A stretch of 64,000 nucleotides of DNA, taken from Rheum nobile. Its lineage: Eukaryota > Streptophyta > Magnoliopsida > Caryophyllales > Polygonaceae. Position 1 is the first letter of the stretch. Each line of letters opens with the position of its first letter. The notes beneath the pieces were generated by a model, which ran no database searches, was not told where the DNA came from, and was given only the letters and a program-made list of their open reading frames with translations. Below are positions 12,655 to 24,175 of this stretch, piece after piece. The position numbers were made by a program, and so were the translations under genes. Where the stretch lies: the NCBI GenBank assembly GCA_027886185.1, contig WOAB01000211.1, forward strand, positions 3,696,001-3,760,000, in the 5' to 3' direction.

Positions 12655-14232
12655 GAGAGCAAGCCGATTTAGAAGTCTGTGAGCAAGTCCACCCGATCGT
12701 CGAGAATGAGAAGACAAGGGTAATAACCCCTTTCGGAAAGGAGAACGAGAGGTTATTCTTTAGAACCCGCCTGGGCGTGAATGACTAGGAGCAAATCGAG
12801 AAGCTATTGGGTAAGTCGATGGACGTGTTTGCCTAGACGCCGAAAGACTTAATCGGCATTCCCCGAACGCTGATGACCCACAGCTTGAACATCGTCCAAG
12901 GGACCAAGCCCGTGAGGCAGAAAAAGCAAAAGTAGGCCAGTAATAAGACCGAAGGAGCCCATGAAGAGATTCTCAAGCTCTTTTCGGCTGGATTCATCCG
13001 CGAGGTTCAATACCCATCCTGGTGGCCAATGTGGTCATGGTCAAGAAATCAAGCGGCAAATGGCGAATGTGTGTGGACTTCACCGACCTGAACCAGGCTT
13101 GCCCCAAGGATAGCTACTCGCTCCCCTATATTGACCGCCTAGTAGACTCCATAGTAGGACATGAGGACCTAAGCTTCCTCGATGCATACTCCGGCTACAA
13201 CCAGATCAAGATGAATCCCCGTGACGAGGAACATACGACAATCATCACGGAGGCGGGAACCTATTATTATCGCTTGATTCCTTTTGGTCTCAAGAATGCG
13301 GGGGTCACTTTCCAGAGGCTCGTAGACCGCATCTTCCATGATCTAAAAGGCAAGACGGTGGAAGTCTATGTAGATGATATCATTGTGAAGAGTCGATACG
13401 CTTCCGAGCACGCGGCTGATCTCTGTGAAGTCTTCAACACCCTAAGAAGCAATGAAATGAGTCTGAACCCCGAGAAGTGTGTCTTTGGAGTGCAAGCATG
13501 CAAGTTTTTAGGTTTATTGGTCAGCACCAGAGGAATCAATGTCAACTCGGAGAGAGTTGAAGTAATCTTGGCAATGACCACCTCGTGGAATGTTAAAGAG
13601 GTACAACGCTTCTTGGGTGTAGTGAACTACTTGGGCAGATTTTGTGCTCGCCTATCGAAAAGAAGTCTCCCTTTCTTCAAAGCCCTCCGGAAGGTCCATA
13701 ACTTTGAGTGGACGTCGGAGTGCGCAACGGCTTTTGAGGACTTGAAGAACCACTTGAAGCGATTACCCACCTTGGCGGCGCCCGCACCTGGAGAGGAGAT
13801 CCAACTTTACATTGTTGTGGGGATACTACAGTCAGCGTCGTCATTGTGAAGGACCCACGAGTGCCAGTTTACTTTGTGAGCAAGACCATGCTGCCCGCGG
13901 AGACGTGATACTCGCCCGTGGAGAAGCTAGCTCCCGCAGTAGTCACAACCACTCGTAATTTGAGGCCATACTTCCAGGGTCATTCCGTGCAGGTCCTCTC
14001 CGACTTCTTATTGCAAAACCTGCTCCATCGACCTACCCTCTCGGGCAGGATGATGAGGTGGGTGGTCGAGCTCTTCCAGTTCGACATTTCATACAAGAGC
14101 CGCCCCACAATCAAGGCACAATCACTCACCGACTTCCTTGTCGAGGTCAACTTTAGGGATGAGGCCGTTGCGGAAGCAACAAGGGTGTTGACTTGTTGGG
14201 TACTTTTTTCTGATGGTGCAGTGAAGAAATGA
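12655..14232 (+). pseudogene. reverse transcriptase and first RNase H of the Tat-like element
   Basis: Linker sequence from 12655 has several stops (near 12788, 12834, 12934). The RT runs from about 12960; the 275-codon frame from 13022 holds KWRMCVDFTDLNQACPKDSY, LDAYSGYNQI, RLIPFGLKNAGVTFQRLVD and the catalytic EVYVDDIIVKS (near 13360-13392), all intact. A one-base loss near 13018 puts FIREVQYPSW out of frame with the rest. RNase H follows; a frameshift near 13815 and a TGA near 13906 break it, and it resumes at SPVEKLAPAVVTTTRNLRPYF. In this family it copies the element RNA into DNA. Confidence 0.9.
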
Positions 14233-14590
14233 GGCTACGGAGCTGGCCTAGTCCTCACGTCCACGGGAGGAGAAATAATGGAGTACGCACTGGCCCTGGA
14301 ATTTGAGGCCACTAACAACAAAGTAGAGTATGAGGGTCTCTTGGTGGGAATTGAATTAAACCCTTGTGAATGGGGCACAGAGCCTGACTTGTTATAGCGA
14401 CTCCGAGGTGGTGGTTAACCAGGTGCAAGGAATTTACGAGGTGAAGACATGAACTTTGCTTGAGTACTGTGAAAGAGTGAAAAAACTTGCCAAGGCTTTG
14501 TGCCAGTTTGAGATACACTCCATCCCAAGCTCCGAGAACACAGCGGCGGAAGCCCTCGCTAAGCTCGGTTCCAGGTTAGGTGGTTGCACT
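14180..14590 (+). pseudogene. second (archaeal-type) RNase H of the Tat-like element
   Basis: After the first RNase H a second one appears: LFSDGAVKK, then GYGAGLVLTSTGGEIMEYAL, EATNNKVEYEGLLVGIEL, a YSDSEVVVNQV block and ENTAAEALAKLGS. Stops lie at 14230-14232 and near 14396 and 14450, with a frame change near 14360. A second RNase H placed between the normal one and integrase is a diagnostic trait of the Tat lineage and is the best single argument for the assignment. Confidence 0.85.
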
Positions 14591-14689
14591 ACTGGTGTGG
14601 CCCGCGTGGAAAGCAAGAGTTACCCTAACATTCAAATGCAAGTCATGTCGATCAACGAAACCCCTGATTGGAGGACCCCCTGAAGGAAT

Positions 14690-15883
14690 ACTTGGAGAAA
14701 TGAGATTCTCCTTTCGACAAGGCCGAGGGATGGAAATTGCAAGTCCGAGCTTTGCACTTTTACATGAAAGGAGGCGAGCTGTACAAGAAAGACTATAACT
14801 CGTCAGGGCCTCAAGTGCGTCTCGCTGGATCAAGGCCGTCAACTCATTGAGGAGATTCACAACGGTATATGTGGCAACCATTCTGGATGGAGGACCCTTA
14901 CCCACAAAGCTATACGCACTGGTTACTTTTGCCCCACCATGAGGAAAGATGCTATGGAGGTCTCCCGGTCATGCAATCCCAGCCAGGTTCATGCTTCCGC
15001 CGTCCTACAACCCGGACAAGAAATGAAAATACTGAGCGCCCCATGTCCATTCGCCATGTGGGGGATGGATCTCCTCGGCCCTTTCCCTCGCGTTCCCGGG
15101 CAGCTATAATACATCCTTGTGGCCATTGATTATTAAACCAAGTGGATCGAGGCAGAGGCCTCGACGACTACCATAATCGAGAAAGTGAAGAAGTTTCTCT
15201 GGCAAAATGTCATTTGTCACTTTGGGCTGGCACATGATTTTGTCATCAACCAAGGGCCCTAATTCAACACGGAGAACCTGAAGGCATTCTGCGATGACCT
15301 GGGCATTCGCCTTCGCTTCGCCTCTGTAGCCCATCCGCAGACAAACGGCAAGGTAGAGAACGCGAACGGGCAGATATTGACCGGCCTGAAGAAATGGCTA
15401 GACAAAGCGCAAGGACGGTGGGCAGAAGTCCTCCCGCTCGTCCTCTAGGCCAATTGAACCACACCAAGGAAAGGGACCGACGAGATCCCGTTTTGTTTGG
15501 CGTATGGAGTTGAAGCAGTTATCCCGGTGGAACACCTTTTTTCGAATGAGAGGGTTTTGCATTATGACGAGGAGAGCAACAATGAGAGAATGTCTGCGGA
15601 ACTACAATTAAGGGAGGAGGTGCGAGAAATGGCCGAGATCCGCGAAATCGAGTACAAGGGAAGAATTTCCGCACACTACAACAAGAGAATCCTCCCCCGA
15701 TGCTTTAAGAGGAGGGATCTTGTCCCCAGGAGAATGGAAGGCGGGAAGCTAGACCCAAGGTGGGAAGGCCCTTGCATCATCTCGCACCGAATGGCTGAAG
15801 GAGCCTACAAGCTGAAGAGAGAGGACGACAACCTAGTCCCAAACCCATGGAATGTCTTTTGTATGAAGAAGTATTTCCCATGA
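14690..15883 (+). pseudogene. integrase of the Tat-like element
   Basis: The zinc-binding part reads GICGNHSGWRTLTHKAIR with the paired Cys near 14965-14990. The core has MWGMDLLGPFPRVPG (first Asp kept), VINQGP where SDNG is usual (second catalytic Asp lost), and HPQTNGKVENANGQIL (Glu kept). The C-terminal part from 15497 is open: LAYGVEAVIPVE, then a GPY-like block LDPRWEGPCIISHRM and a stop at 15881-15883. There is no chromodomain, as expected for Tat. In-frame stops occur near 15106, 15135, 15261 and 15448. With a changed active-site residue and several stops it is dead. Confidence 0.88.
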
Positions 15884-16029
15884 GCAAGAAAACGTCTGAA
15901 GCACCCGAAGTAGAGCAACACCTATGTAAGCCCAAGCGGCATGTGTAATGCAAGCACCAACGAGGCCGGTTAGTTGTTAGACCTTTTTGATCAAATCCCC
16001 ATGAATATTAAGCACCAAAAGCGCGAGTC

Positions 16030-16392
16030 AGGAAAGCAATATTAAAGCAACATTGAGCCCAAGAAGTGGCGAAAGCAATATCAAAGCATCATTGAGCCCG
16101 GGAGGGGGCGAAAGAAATATTAAAACAACATTGAGCCCGGGAGGGGGCAAAAGTAATATTATAGCAACATTGAGCCCGAGAATGGGCAAAAGCAATATTA
16201 AAGCAACATTGAGCCCGAGAAGGGGCGAGAGCAATACTAAAGCAACATTGAGCCCAAGAAGGGGTGAAATCAATACTAAAGAAACATTGAGCTCAGGAGG
16301 AGGCGAGAGCAACATTGAGCCCAGGGAGAGGCAAGAGCAATATTAAAACAAGATTGAGCAATATTAAAGCAACATTGAGCCCGGGGAGGGGC
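16030..16392 (+). repeat. 39-bp minisatellite in the 3' non-coding part of the Tat-like element
   Basis: About nine imperfect units of about 39 bp with the core ATTAAAGCAACATTGAGCCC followed by a GGGAGGGGGCGAAAG-like block. As 39 is divisible by three, one frame stays open on each strand (16053-16346 plus, 16028-16315 minus), giving periodic peptides that are by-products of the repeat. Confidence 0.88.
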
Positions 16393-17105
16393 GAGAGGTT
16401 CGAAGTACCACCTCAAAGCCCACGAGGTTCAAAGCCCTTGGAAGGCCGGTAACAACCCTTAGAACACAACAAGGGAACCGAGAAAACAAGGCAGTAGTCA
16501 TGGACAGGTATAAATGAGCGCGCAAGGGGCTCCGCCTCGAAGCAATATTAAAGCCATGATCAGACGCGCAAGCCACTTAAGGCCAAACGAAGGAAAGGAG
16601 CAACATAAGCAAAGAAATGCACGCATGGGCCCCTTATTTCTAAAAACACGAAGAGGGACCGACTACTCTATTTGCCCCGCGGGCTTCCCTTGGCGCATCA
16701 CACTCAAGCGAAGCCCCTGGGCCAAGGGGATGGGAGTAGCCTGACAACAGTAAAAGAATACAGGAACAAAGAAGACGAAAAGAAAGATGACAACAAAATA
16801 CTTTATTCATTGAAAGAAGAGAGCGAGCTGTTATAAAGGCATCATACAAAATGCACCCCCGGCCGAGAGCTACTAATCCTAATAAAGAAGACCTAGAGAG
16901 GTCCCCTCATGGGGATAGTCAAAGGATGCCCTAAACCCACCCGTGGAGGAGCCAAAACAAAAATTGGGCCGACTACACGTGTCGGGCTACATAACGTGGC
17001 ATCGTAACTCGCGACCCCCGTACAACCTGGCAACGTAACTCGTGGAGAAGCCCTAAATGCCCAAAGGCTCTAAGCGATCCCCAACCACAAACAACGACAC
17101 CGGTT
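16393..17105. other. non-coding spacer of the Tat-like element
   Basis: Between the minisatellite and the antisense coding part I see no convincing gene. There are repeated short blocks such as AACTCG(C/T)G near 17005 and 17037. It probably belongs to the long 3' untranslated region of the element. Confidence 0.5.
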
Positions 17106-17109
17106 TGCA

Positions 17110-17355
17110 TCAACTGAGGGCGTAGATTGTGTTAGCATCCGACTGGTCTTCCACCCGGCGGAGAACGGGAGGAAGTTCGGCCAAGTAGGGAAAGTAATGA
17201 ACCTCTAGGACATTATAGTTGGGGTCCTCCACATCGGCCAAATGCATGATAGTCTCGTAGGTGAAGCCAGTGGTGAGCAACGTGTATGTCCGTCGACGCC
17301 CGCCAATGTAACGATGGGAGGCGGCAACAACCCAATCTCCCCGACGCCAAGCCAA
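17110..17355 (-). CDS. small antisense frame of unknown function in the Tat-like element
   Basis: An 81-codon frame on the minus strand beginning MAWRRGDWVVAASHRYIGG and ending SDANTIYALS. It lies downstream of the larger antisense pseudogene in the same orientation. Composition looks protein-like rather than low-complexity, but I recognise no domain. It could be an extra exon of the antisense gene, an independent small frame, or chance. The plus strand opposite is also open for part of the length, so coding is not assured. Confidence 0.3.
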   Translation of the reverse strand: MAWRRGDWVVAASHRYIGGRRRTYTLLTTGFTYETIMHLADVEDPNYNVLEVHYFPYLAELPPVLRRVEDQSDANTIYALS

Positions 17356-17736
17356 GCACCCTCTCTAGTAAACCTTCACCATTGCAACGGTTAGAAGATC
17401 GTCCACAAGATAACGACCCGGCAAGGGAGGTAAATCGGGAGGATAGTCCATCCGCTGCAAGTTGTAAAGAAACACAATAAAGCAAAACAAGCAAGAGGGT
17501 GCCAGAGAAAAGAAGCGGAAGTATACAGGTGATGCAAGTGAGCAAAAACAAAGGAAGGGACCAATATATAGCAAGCGGTTGGACATAACCGCCCGGAGCC
17601 CGAAGGCTGCAATAAATGTTCATTAACCACCAACAAAAGTTGTTCAGAAACTGTCTAATCACAAAGATGCCAAGGGAAATAGCAACGGTAAAGAAGAGGG
17701 AGAGACAAGAAAGCAGGAAAGCCACACAACTAGAGC

Positions 17737-19920
17737 TCAGTGATCGGCACCCGGCAATTCAGGGTTCGCGGCACTTTGAGGGCCCCTGTCCTTCGAAGCA
17801 TCGGCCATCATCCTATCTAAGAGCTCGGCATTGCGAGCTTGATAACTCGATGGGTCCGAGAACACGAGCGCAAGGGGAAACGATGAGCCTCTTCCTGCTG
17901 CCGCGAAGGAGGCGATGACTTTATGAGAGGACCTCCCCGGTAAGACAGACGGCGAGGAAAGCTTATCGTTCTTCCTCTTTGTGTCCCGATCTCCTCTTCC
18001 AAGCACTGTCGATCCCTCATAGAGAGTAGACACGTCCCATGCTTCTACAATGCCAGGGTAATTTCCCATCACTTGGCCATAGGGAAGGGGCCGAAAAGGC
18101 ACGGCCCGACTAGGCTTTATGGGTTGCGCACGTGGGTGGAACACAATGGGGGCCATACCGGAGTGACGGGCCTTATGATTCATGAAATCTTGACCCCCGG
18201 CCTCATACAAGGGACGCGAGAAGTGCATGCACCTTCGCTTATGGCGCGGACCCCTTGTGAACTCGCTCACCGCCTCATCTCGGATCGCCTGCCTTTGATT
18301 GATGAAATTGGCAACACTGCTTCTCAATCTCTCGACCTCCGAGAGAAGCCTAGAGCACTCCTGACCTAAGCAAGAAGGTTCCCTCCCAGCCTCCTCGGCT
18401 CGGCGATTGGTGGCTTCCACTCATGTTCTCGTGGCCTCTATGCCCGCGGAGACCTCGGCGAGTTGATGGTTGAGCAGGGTGACCTCTTCCTCCGTATCCT
18501 CGGCTCTCCGTCTCGCCTGGTGCGCTTTCTCCTCAGCCTTTCGCGCCTGCCCCTCGGCCTGCTGCACTAGTGCCTCGGCGTGCCGCGCCCGCCCCTTGGC
18601 TTGTTGCACCTTTGCCTCGGCCTTCCGCATGCGCTCCTCAACTAGCTGCACCAGCTCCTTCGCATGATGTACCCGCTCTTCCGCCCGCCTCTTAGAATCT
18701 TGCGATGCTTGGGCACGCTGGTTACGTGCCCCGAGCATAAGCCCTACCTGCAAAAAACCGAAAGCAAGAGGGACGGTTACCCTTACAACACCCAATGCAC
18801 CACCCGACAAAAAAGTAAAGAGGATGAAGGGAAAGAAACATACCGTTAGCCATGACGCGTTCAGCACCGAGTAAATGCTCTCGTCCGAAAGAGAGAGCCC
18901 CCTCATGTAAGCTTCTCCCATCGGGAAGCCAACAAGGGTCTCAAAGACATTAGTCACCTCGTTGACGGGAAGAGTCGGCAACCTACCCATCAGCAAGGCC
19001 GGGTCCTGTGGAACACGAGAATTGGCTTCCCCTTCCCCCGACGGGGTATCCTCGAGGTGCACAACCTTTGCTGGCGGCGTTGACGGTCCGATAGCCTACA
19101 CTTTCCCCGTAGCTCCCCCGACAACGTCTCTCTCTGGGGTGCTCGCTAGAAGTTGTGGGTCTTGCACGTCGGCCCACACCGGCCCCCTGACGTGGTTACC
19201 ATCTCCCTCCTCATACCCTAATCTAAAGCTCGACCCCACCCTTGGATCGGCCTATTGACCGGGCACCACTCCGAAGCCATCTCCGGACTTGCCGATACTC
19301 CTGAAATCATCTGGGTCCATCCTATCACCTACAAAGCAAAAAAGAAGAAAGGCAAGAGGCATTAGAGCACCGAAAGAAAGAAGAAGAGACACAACGACTA
19401 GCCATCACTAGGGTCGCGAAGCAGTATGGGGGCTCCTACCCCTTCGCCGGCCATCAGGATTAGCCCGCAGAACAAGAAACCCTGTGGCAGTCATTCTCTC
19501 GAATCTCAAAAAGTCGGTACACTTTACCAACTCCTTGGAAGGGCCCACGAATCGGTCGGCAAACTCTTTCCTAACGTCCGTGGGTAGGGCATTGGAGCGC
19601 TTCAGCTTGGACCCCTTTCATGGGGACATTCATCACACTAATGCTCTCAACGTCGTCACACATGACCAAGAACCACTTTGACTCCCAGCCCTTGACCATG
19701 GAGGGGAGAACCATCCTCCTGTCGGCCTCCACCTTCAGTTTGAAGTAGAAAGGTAAGGCGAACTCCCATCTCATGGCACCTCACTAGGAAGACGAATAAC
19801 CACCTCCACGCGTTCGGGTGCAACTGGATCGGCGTGACCCCCAAGCCCCTCAGCAACTCGAACACTAGGCCGTGGGCTGGATAGCGCAAGACGGGCTGCA
19901 GGGCCTCCAGATTAGTTACC
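17737..19920 (-). pseudogene. spliced antisense ORF of the Tat-like element (Transposase_28 / plant-mobile-like protein)
   Basis: On the strand opposite gag-pol lies a multi-exon pseudogene. Its N-terminal exon (about 19920-19440) reads PAHGLVFELLRGLGVTPIQL, HPNAWRWLFVFLVRCHEM, then, after a frameshift near 19780, FALPFYFKLK and SMVKGWESKWFLV. These words fit the Pfam Transposase_28 family, named for gypsy-associated plant proteins. The next exon (19328-18844) has a TGA near 19253 and a TAG near 19098. The last exon (18747-17740) has a long heptad-like Ala/Glu/Arg coiled coil, an in-frame TGA at 18421-18423 and the C-terminal half. Two introns are supported by GT..AG ends: 19439-19329 and 18843-18748. 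The second is 96 bp and stays open in frame, so an unspliced reading looks falsely continuous. Such antisense frames are known in Tat elements; their role is unknown. Confidence 0.75.
18748..18843 (-). other. 96-bp intron of the antisense ORF
   Basis: On the minus strand it starts GTATGTTTCTTTCCC and ends GGTTTTTTGCAG, a strong plant donor and a polypyrimidine-rich acceptor. It interrupts a hydrophilic protein with an oddly hydrophobic stretch if left unspliced. Confidence 0.7.
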
Positions 19921-21706
19921 GCCGCTTCCGGGTATGCGTATAAGGAACGTCCCTTAGGAGGGCTGCTTACCTACCCAATTAAAGACAAGAAGCCCTAGTC
20001 CACCTTGTACCTTCCACGAAGAAGCACAAATGGAGGCAATGAAGATGGCTATGTAAAGAAGAAGTCGGGAGAGGAAGAAGCAAGACGCCAAAATGAAGCC
20101 GGAATCCCCCTTTTATACTGGCAATGTGACTGGACGGTTATGATTACTGGAGCAGGGAAACTGTCACAAATCAACCGCGTCGAAAACAGTTCAGGCGACA
20201 TTCAAACTGCCATCGTAGACCCGGACGATGAAAAATCCTGCGAGACATGGGCAAGTACAAATCGAGAGGGTTTAGGGTAGCCTTTCGGACCCAACGGTCT
20301 GTCCGTGGGCAATAAAGCAGCAACAAGCCATAGAGCAAAGTTATGTCACACAAGACAGATTTGCGAAGCCCTCGACCACCGCCCGCGACCCATAACAAAG
20401 CGCAAAAAGGAAGAAATAGCACAACTGCGAGCAAAAGAAAGCAAGCAATGGGTAAAAATCTTATTCTTTATTCATCTCCATAGAGATTACAAGAGGAGAT
20501 TACAAGTAGCTAGCCCATTTTGGCCGCGAGTATACAAAAAGGGATCTAGCAAAAGAGGAGAACGAGGACGAGAAGAAAGGCGAGCGCCGTTGCAATCCTC
20601 AAGCTCTAAGGCCTCCGCGGAAGCTAAAAGCTTGGGGATTTGAGGCGAACGTGAACATGACTCACGTTCCCTCCGGCTCCACCCCAAGCCCGAAGAGCTG
20701 GCAAAACCTGCGGAGGGAAAGATGCAAGGGGATCCCGCCTTGAGGGAGAAAAAGGCCAGCTTGAGTCCCTCTGACTGGGGAGTCTCCGAGGAGCATCTTC
20801 TCCTTGCGAGCCGCACGGCACCACTGGTGCCCCCCCCCCCCCCCCCCGTTCACAGCCTCAGGCGCCACAACCACCCTATGCACCACGACCTAGAAGTCGG
20901 CAAGGCGAAGAAGGCCCCCTCCATTCGCAGGGAAGCAAAGCGCTGCCCTCATGACCCCTAATCCACTTCGCCCTACATCCCTTGGACCGGAAGGCGATTT
21001 CTCCTTCTCGTCCAGGTGGCCGCAATGCTCCAAAGCTAAGAGTGTCCTGAGGGACATCAACCATATTCCACCTCCCTTGAAGCACCTCTACCTGAGGTGT
21101 TCTCATCCCTCCTGGAGGAGGGATTAAGGAGGAGAATGAGAGGCAACGACCCGCAAGCGCTCAGAGCCACATTCGTACATACTTCATACAATCTTGTCGG
21201 CGTAACCTGACATCGCAATCCGCGGACGACAAATAGCAATGCCCTCCCGACTTGAAGGGAATTCCTTCCATCCGGCCACCGCACGGTCTATCCATCTACA
21301 AAGAAAAAGAGAAGAAGCAAGTAGATCTGCGTTTGATTTGAAGAGCCCGTGCAAGTGAGGAACTGCAAGGAAATAAGTAAACATTCAAAGCAAGTATAAG
21401 AGCAATCGTTTAGGGCAAGCATACAGAGTAAGTGTTTAGAGCAAGTATTACGGCAAGTGCTTAGAGCAATCTGAGCAAGAAAGGAGCGGAGATCTGAGCA
21501 AGAAATTAAACGACCCTGCCCTTTTTATAGTCGTTCTTCTAGAGGAGACAAGTGGGGCCACCACATGTCCTAAAATAATGGCAAGAAAAACAGTCCCCTC
21601 CTTCACTGCCAGTTGATGAGGTTCACGACCATATCAGGCCAGCCGACTTCTTTGAAGTTCAAGCCCCCCCGGCCGAGTAGGATCTTGACCGTGTGGCTTG
21701 AGGGGC
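19921..21706. other. long 3' untranslated region of the Tat-like element
   Basis: No gene is convincing. It has a 19-20 base C run at 20829-20847 and many short frames on both strands without domain words. The stretch ends with TTGAGGGGC, a purine-rich block just before the 3' LTR at about 21698-21706 that is the best candidate for the polypurine tract. Confidence 0.5.
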
Positions 21707-22331
21707 TGTATTGGAGCCGTATTTAGCCCGGCCCAAATGCATGGCCCAAACAGGAGAAAATCCCATCTAGCAATACGAACTGACTCGAAGTGAAGCCACA
21801 ACAGCTCTTCCTTAGCTTGATCCGGCTACACGGTCCGGGTGCCCTCTTCCCGATCTACCCAGTCGGCTCCTCCCGGCCTTTATTGGCTACGCGACTCGAG
21901 AGCCTTTTTCCCAGCCTGGGCCGGAAGCGCGACTAAAGGGCTGTTTGGCCTCAGGTATTCAAGGAGGAGACTGTGATTGGAAAAGGGATTTTCGATCCTT
22001 TCTCTGGTGGCTCTCTCTCTCCCACCCCACCGGTTAAACACCGAAACTCTCACTCTTTCACTCTTTACCATTGTCTCTCCACTATACCTTTGGTTCTACT
22101 TTTCTTTATGCCCCATTCACGAGTTGAGCACTGACTTGAGCGTCGGAGTGACAAGCCCAAGGCCACCCTCGGGCCCCTCTTCTTTTTCAGGTCGGAGCTC
22201 GGGACCTAACGGTGTCTAACGTGACCAGAGGCAGTCGGTGGGGAACGGGGAGAGAGGTCTCCGAGAAAGATGAGCCGGAGTTGGTTCTGTGTGGACCGCC
22301 AACTATTTTTTCTCGGAAAACCAGATGATCA
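21707..22331 (+). repeat. 3' LTR of the Tat-like element
   Basis: Starts TGTATTGGAGCCGTATTTAG and ends CCAGATGATCA; aligned by eye to 10081-10699 with about one difference in eight to ten bases. The likely TATA box of the 5' copy has decayed here to TATTCAAGG. Confidence 0.9.
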
Positions 22332-23140
22332 CAATTATACCTAACAAATGATCTCTAAACTTCAAACTCGACTCAATCGAACATTTTTTATCCAGTCATC
22401 TTCAGACTTCCTTACATATATCAATTATTTCTTAACCTCGAACAAATCACGTGAACCCATGTTCTTCTTCTGGTGGGCAATCTGGAACCATCGAAACACA
22501 ATACTTTTCGGTAGAAACGACAACAATCAAAATATTTTATCTTCTAACAAAGCTTTTTTCCAATTCCAATTCCAATCATGGTATACTTCCACCTTAGGCT
22601 AAATGTTCACTTCTACACCGATCTTTAAATGTAATAGAACTCGCAGAACTAAAAGTATTTGAAGAAAACTACCTTCTGGCTGGGCCAAGTTAAACTTTGA
22701 TGGTTCCAATATTCGGAATACTATCAATTTGAATATCAAACACTTAATCATAGATGTTGATAATTTAACAATCATAACCGCAATTAAAGGTTCCTGGGAA
22801 ATACCATGGGAAATCCACTCAATCATTCTTGACGTTACTACTCTACCTTTCTTTTTTTATTCTATACAGGTACACAATTGCTTTAGGGAAGCAAATCATG
22901 CAACTGACTTTCTATATATGCATGACATCAATTTTGCTGGCCTTGCAAGACTCCAACACATTCTTTCTTCTACCACCCTTTCTGAGCACTGACTTCGTTC
23001 ATCTTGATATGAGTTCTACTATTTGAACTCGATGTCTGATAATTTGTGTAACACATTTGTAAAGATCATCCATTGCGATGATTCAGGGTTGTCATTCTGT
23101 TAGTGAATGGACCCTACTGTTTGCCTTGTATAAAAAAATT
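22332..23140 (+). pseudogene. LINE (L1-type), second part with RNase H and 3' end
   Basis: The LINE interrupted at 10080 resumes here. FFFWWAIWNHRNTILFG (near 22470-22510) is the usual end of the zf-RVT region. From about 22690 the RVT_3 type RNase H is seen: NFDGSNI, then KHLIIDVDNLTIITAIKGSW and VHNCFREANHATDFLYMHD. Part of the RNase H core is missing between these. The element ends near 23140 with a run of A (TATAAAAAAATTA), consistent with a LINE tail. Frame breaks occur near 22600 and 22720. Confidence 0.85.
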
Positions 23141-23698
23141 ATTAGTTGTTAGTAATATAGAAAATATGGTACAAAGAAAAATAAAAAGTATTATAAAATA
23201 TTCATGATGTTATTTTTTATCAAGTTATATATCTTGATAAAATATAAGTTAAATATATAGCTTAAAATTATCGTCTATTATTTATTTGGATAATGAAATA
23301 AATTAAAAAACAAATTCTTTTTCACATACATGTATATCACGATACAAGTTAGTCTTAAAATAGAAATATTTTAATTTATTTATATTACATATGAATGAAA
23401 ACCACTATATTATAGAAAAAAACTATAACCTTTCCGTACCATAGAAAAATTGTTATCTTAATAGGTTTTGAATTAATGACATTGTAATTGGACATTGAAA
23501 TTTGCTTATATGGCATAATTAATTGGTTGACATCTAAAAAAAATACTTTTAAATTCGGTGTATATATTACATGATTTTTATGTTTGACGCATTATAGTTT
23601 TTTTGTACAAAAAACTTAAAAGCTAAAACTTTTAAATAGAATAGTTTGAGACCTTAAACGATAACATATAGAAATATATAAATAATTCGTTCTTCCAA
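23141..23698. repeat. AT-rich spacer; first copy of a tandem repeat into which the Helitron inserted
   Basis: No gene. From about 23450 the sequence matches 34583-34791: shared blocks include TACATGATTTTTATGTT, TTATAGTTTTTTT and TAGTTTGAGAC(C/A)TTAA. The first copy is cut by the Helitron at 23698/34515. Confidence 0.65.
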
Positions 23699-23830
23699 TC
23701 TACTATATAATAACTAAAGCAGAATGGCGGCTGAGCAGCACGCGTCCCGAGAATGCATCCGCAATTCCTGCTGCCACGTGGCATTCCCACAAAAATTTGT
23801 CCACGTGGCAACCGATCCTTATTATCCGGG
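23699..23830 (+). other. Helitron 5' terminal region
   Basis: After the terminal TC the sequence has a G/C-richer block with two CCACGTGGCA palindromes (near 23772 and 23801, the second as CCACGTGGCAACC). Such a block is common near Helitron left ends. Confidence 0.75.
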
Positions 23831-24175
23831 TTTTGCCTCATTTTTCCATTGAATAAAGATCTGCCAGAATATTTGTTTATCTTTTGTAATCGTGAAGATT
23901 GATCTGAAATGCTATTTTTGTCAAAGATATTTGGTAAACAATATTCCAGATCATATAAAATATTTCAAAAATGTAAATAATTGTTTTTTGGCTAATTTCT
24001 TATCCTGCATATTTGTATCATGCCTAAATTAAGCCTAATATATTATCATGTATTATACGTATACCTAATCTGTATATTTATTAAAAATTATCCTGCATAT
24101 TTATTATTAATTATAATTATAATCTATCCAAATAGCAAAATTATGTAGTGCATGATTTATACAAAACGTAAAAAA

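Larger units (their letters stand above)
10081..22331 (+). mobile_element. complete Tat-like Ty3/gypsy retrotransposon with antisense ORF, about 12.25 kb
   Basis: Two LTRs in direct orientation bound a full set of retroviral-type domains: gag, protease, RT, RNase H, a second archaeal-type RNase H, integrase. The doubled RNase H, the primer site, the long 3' non-coding part and the antisense frame are all known marks of the Tat lineage (Tat/Ogre/Retand group). The LTRs look roughly 85-90% identical by eye, so the insertion is not young. The flanks CAATAT (left) and CAATTA (right) may be a decayed target duplication. It sits inside a LINE, whose two halves match up across it. Confidence 0.93.

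Noticed and set aside
20487..21384. Overlapping frames of 65-110 codons on both strands
   Set aside because: No domain words, both strands open, located in the 3' untranslated part of the Tat-like element.
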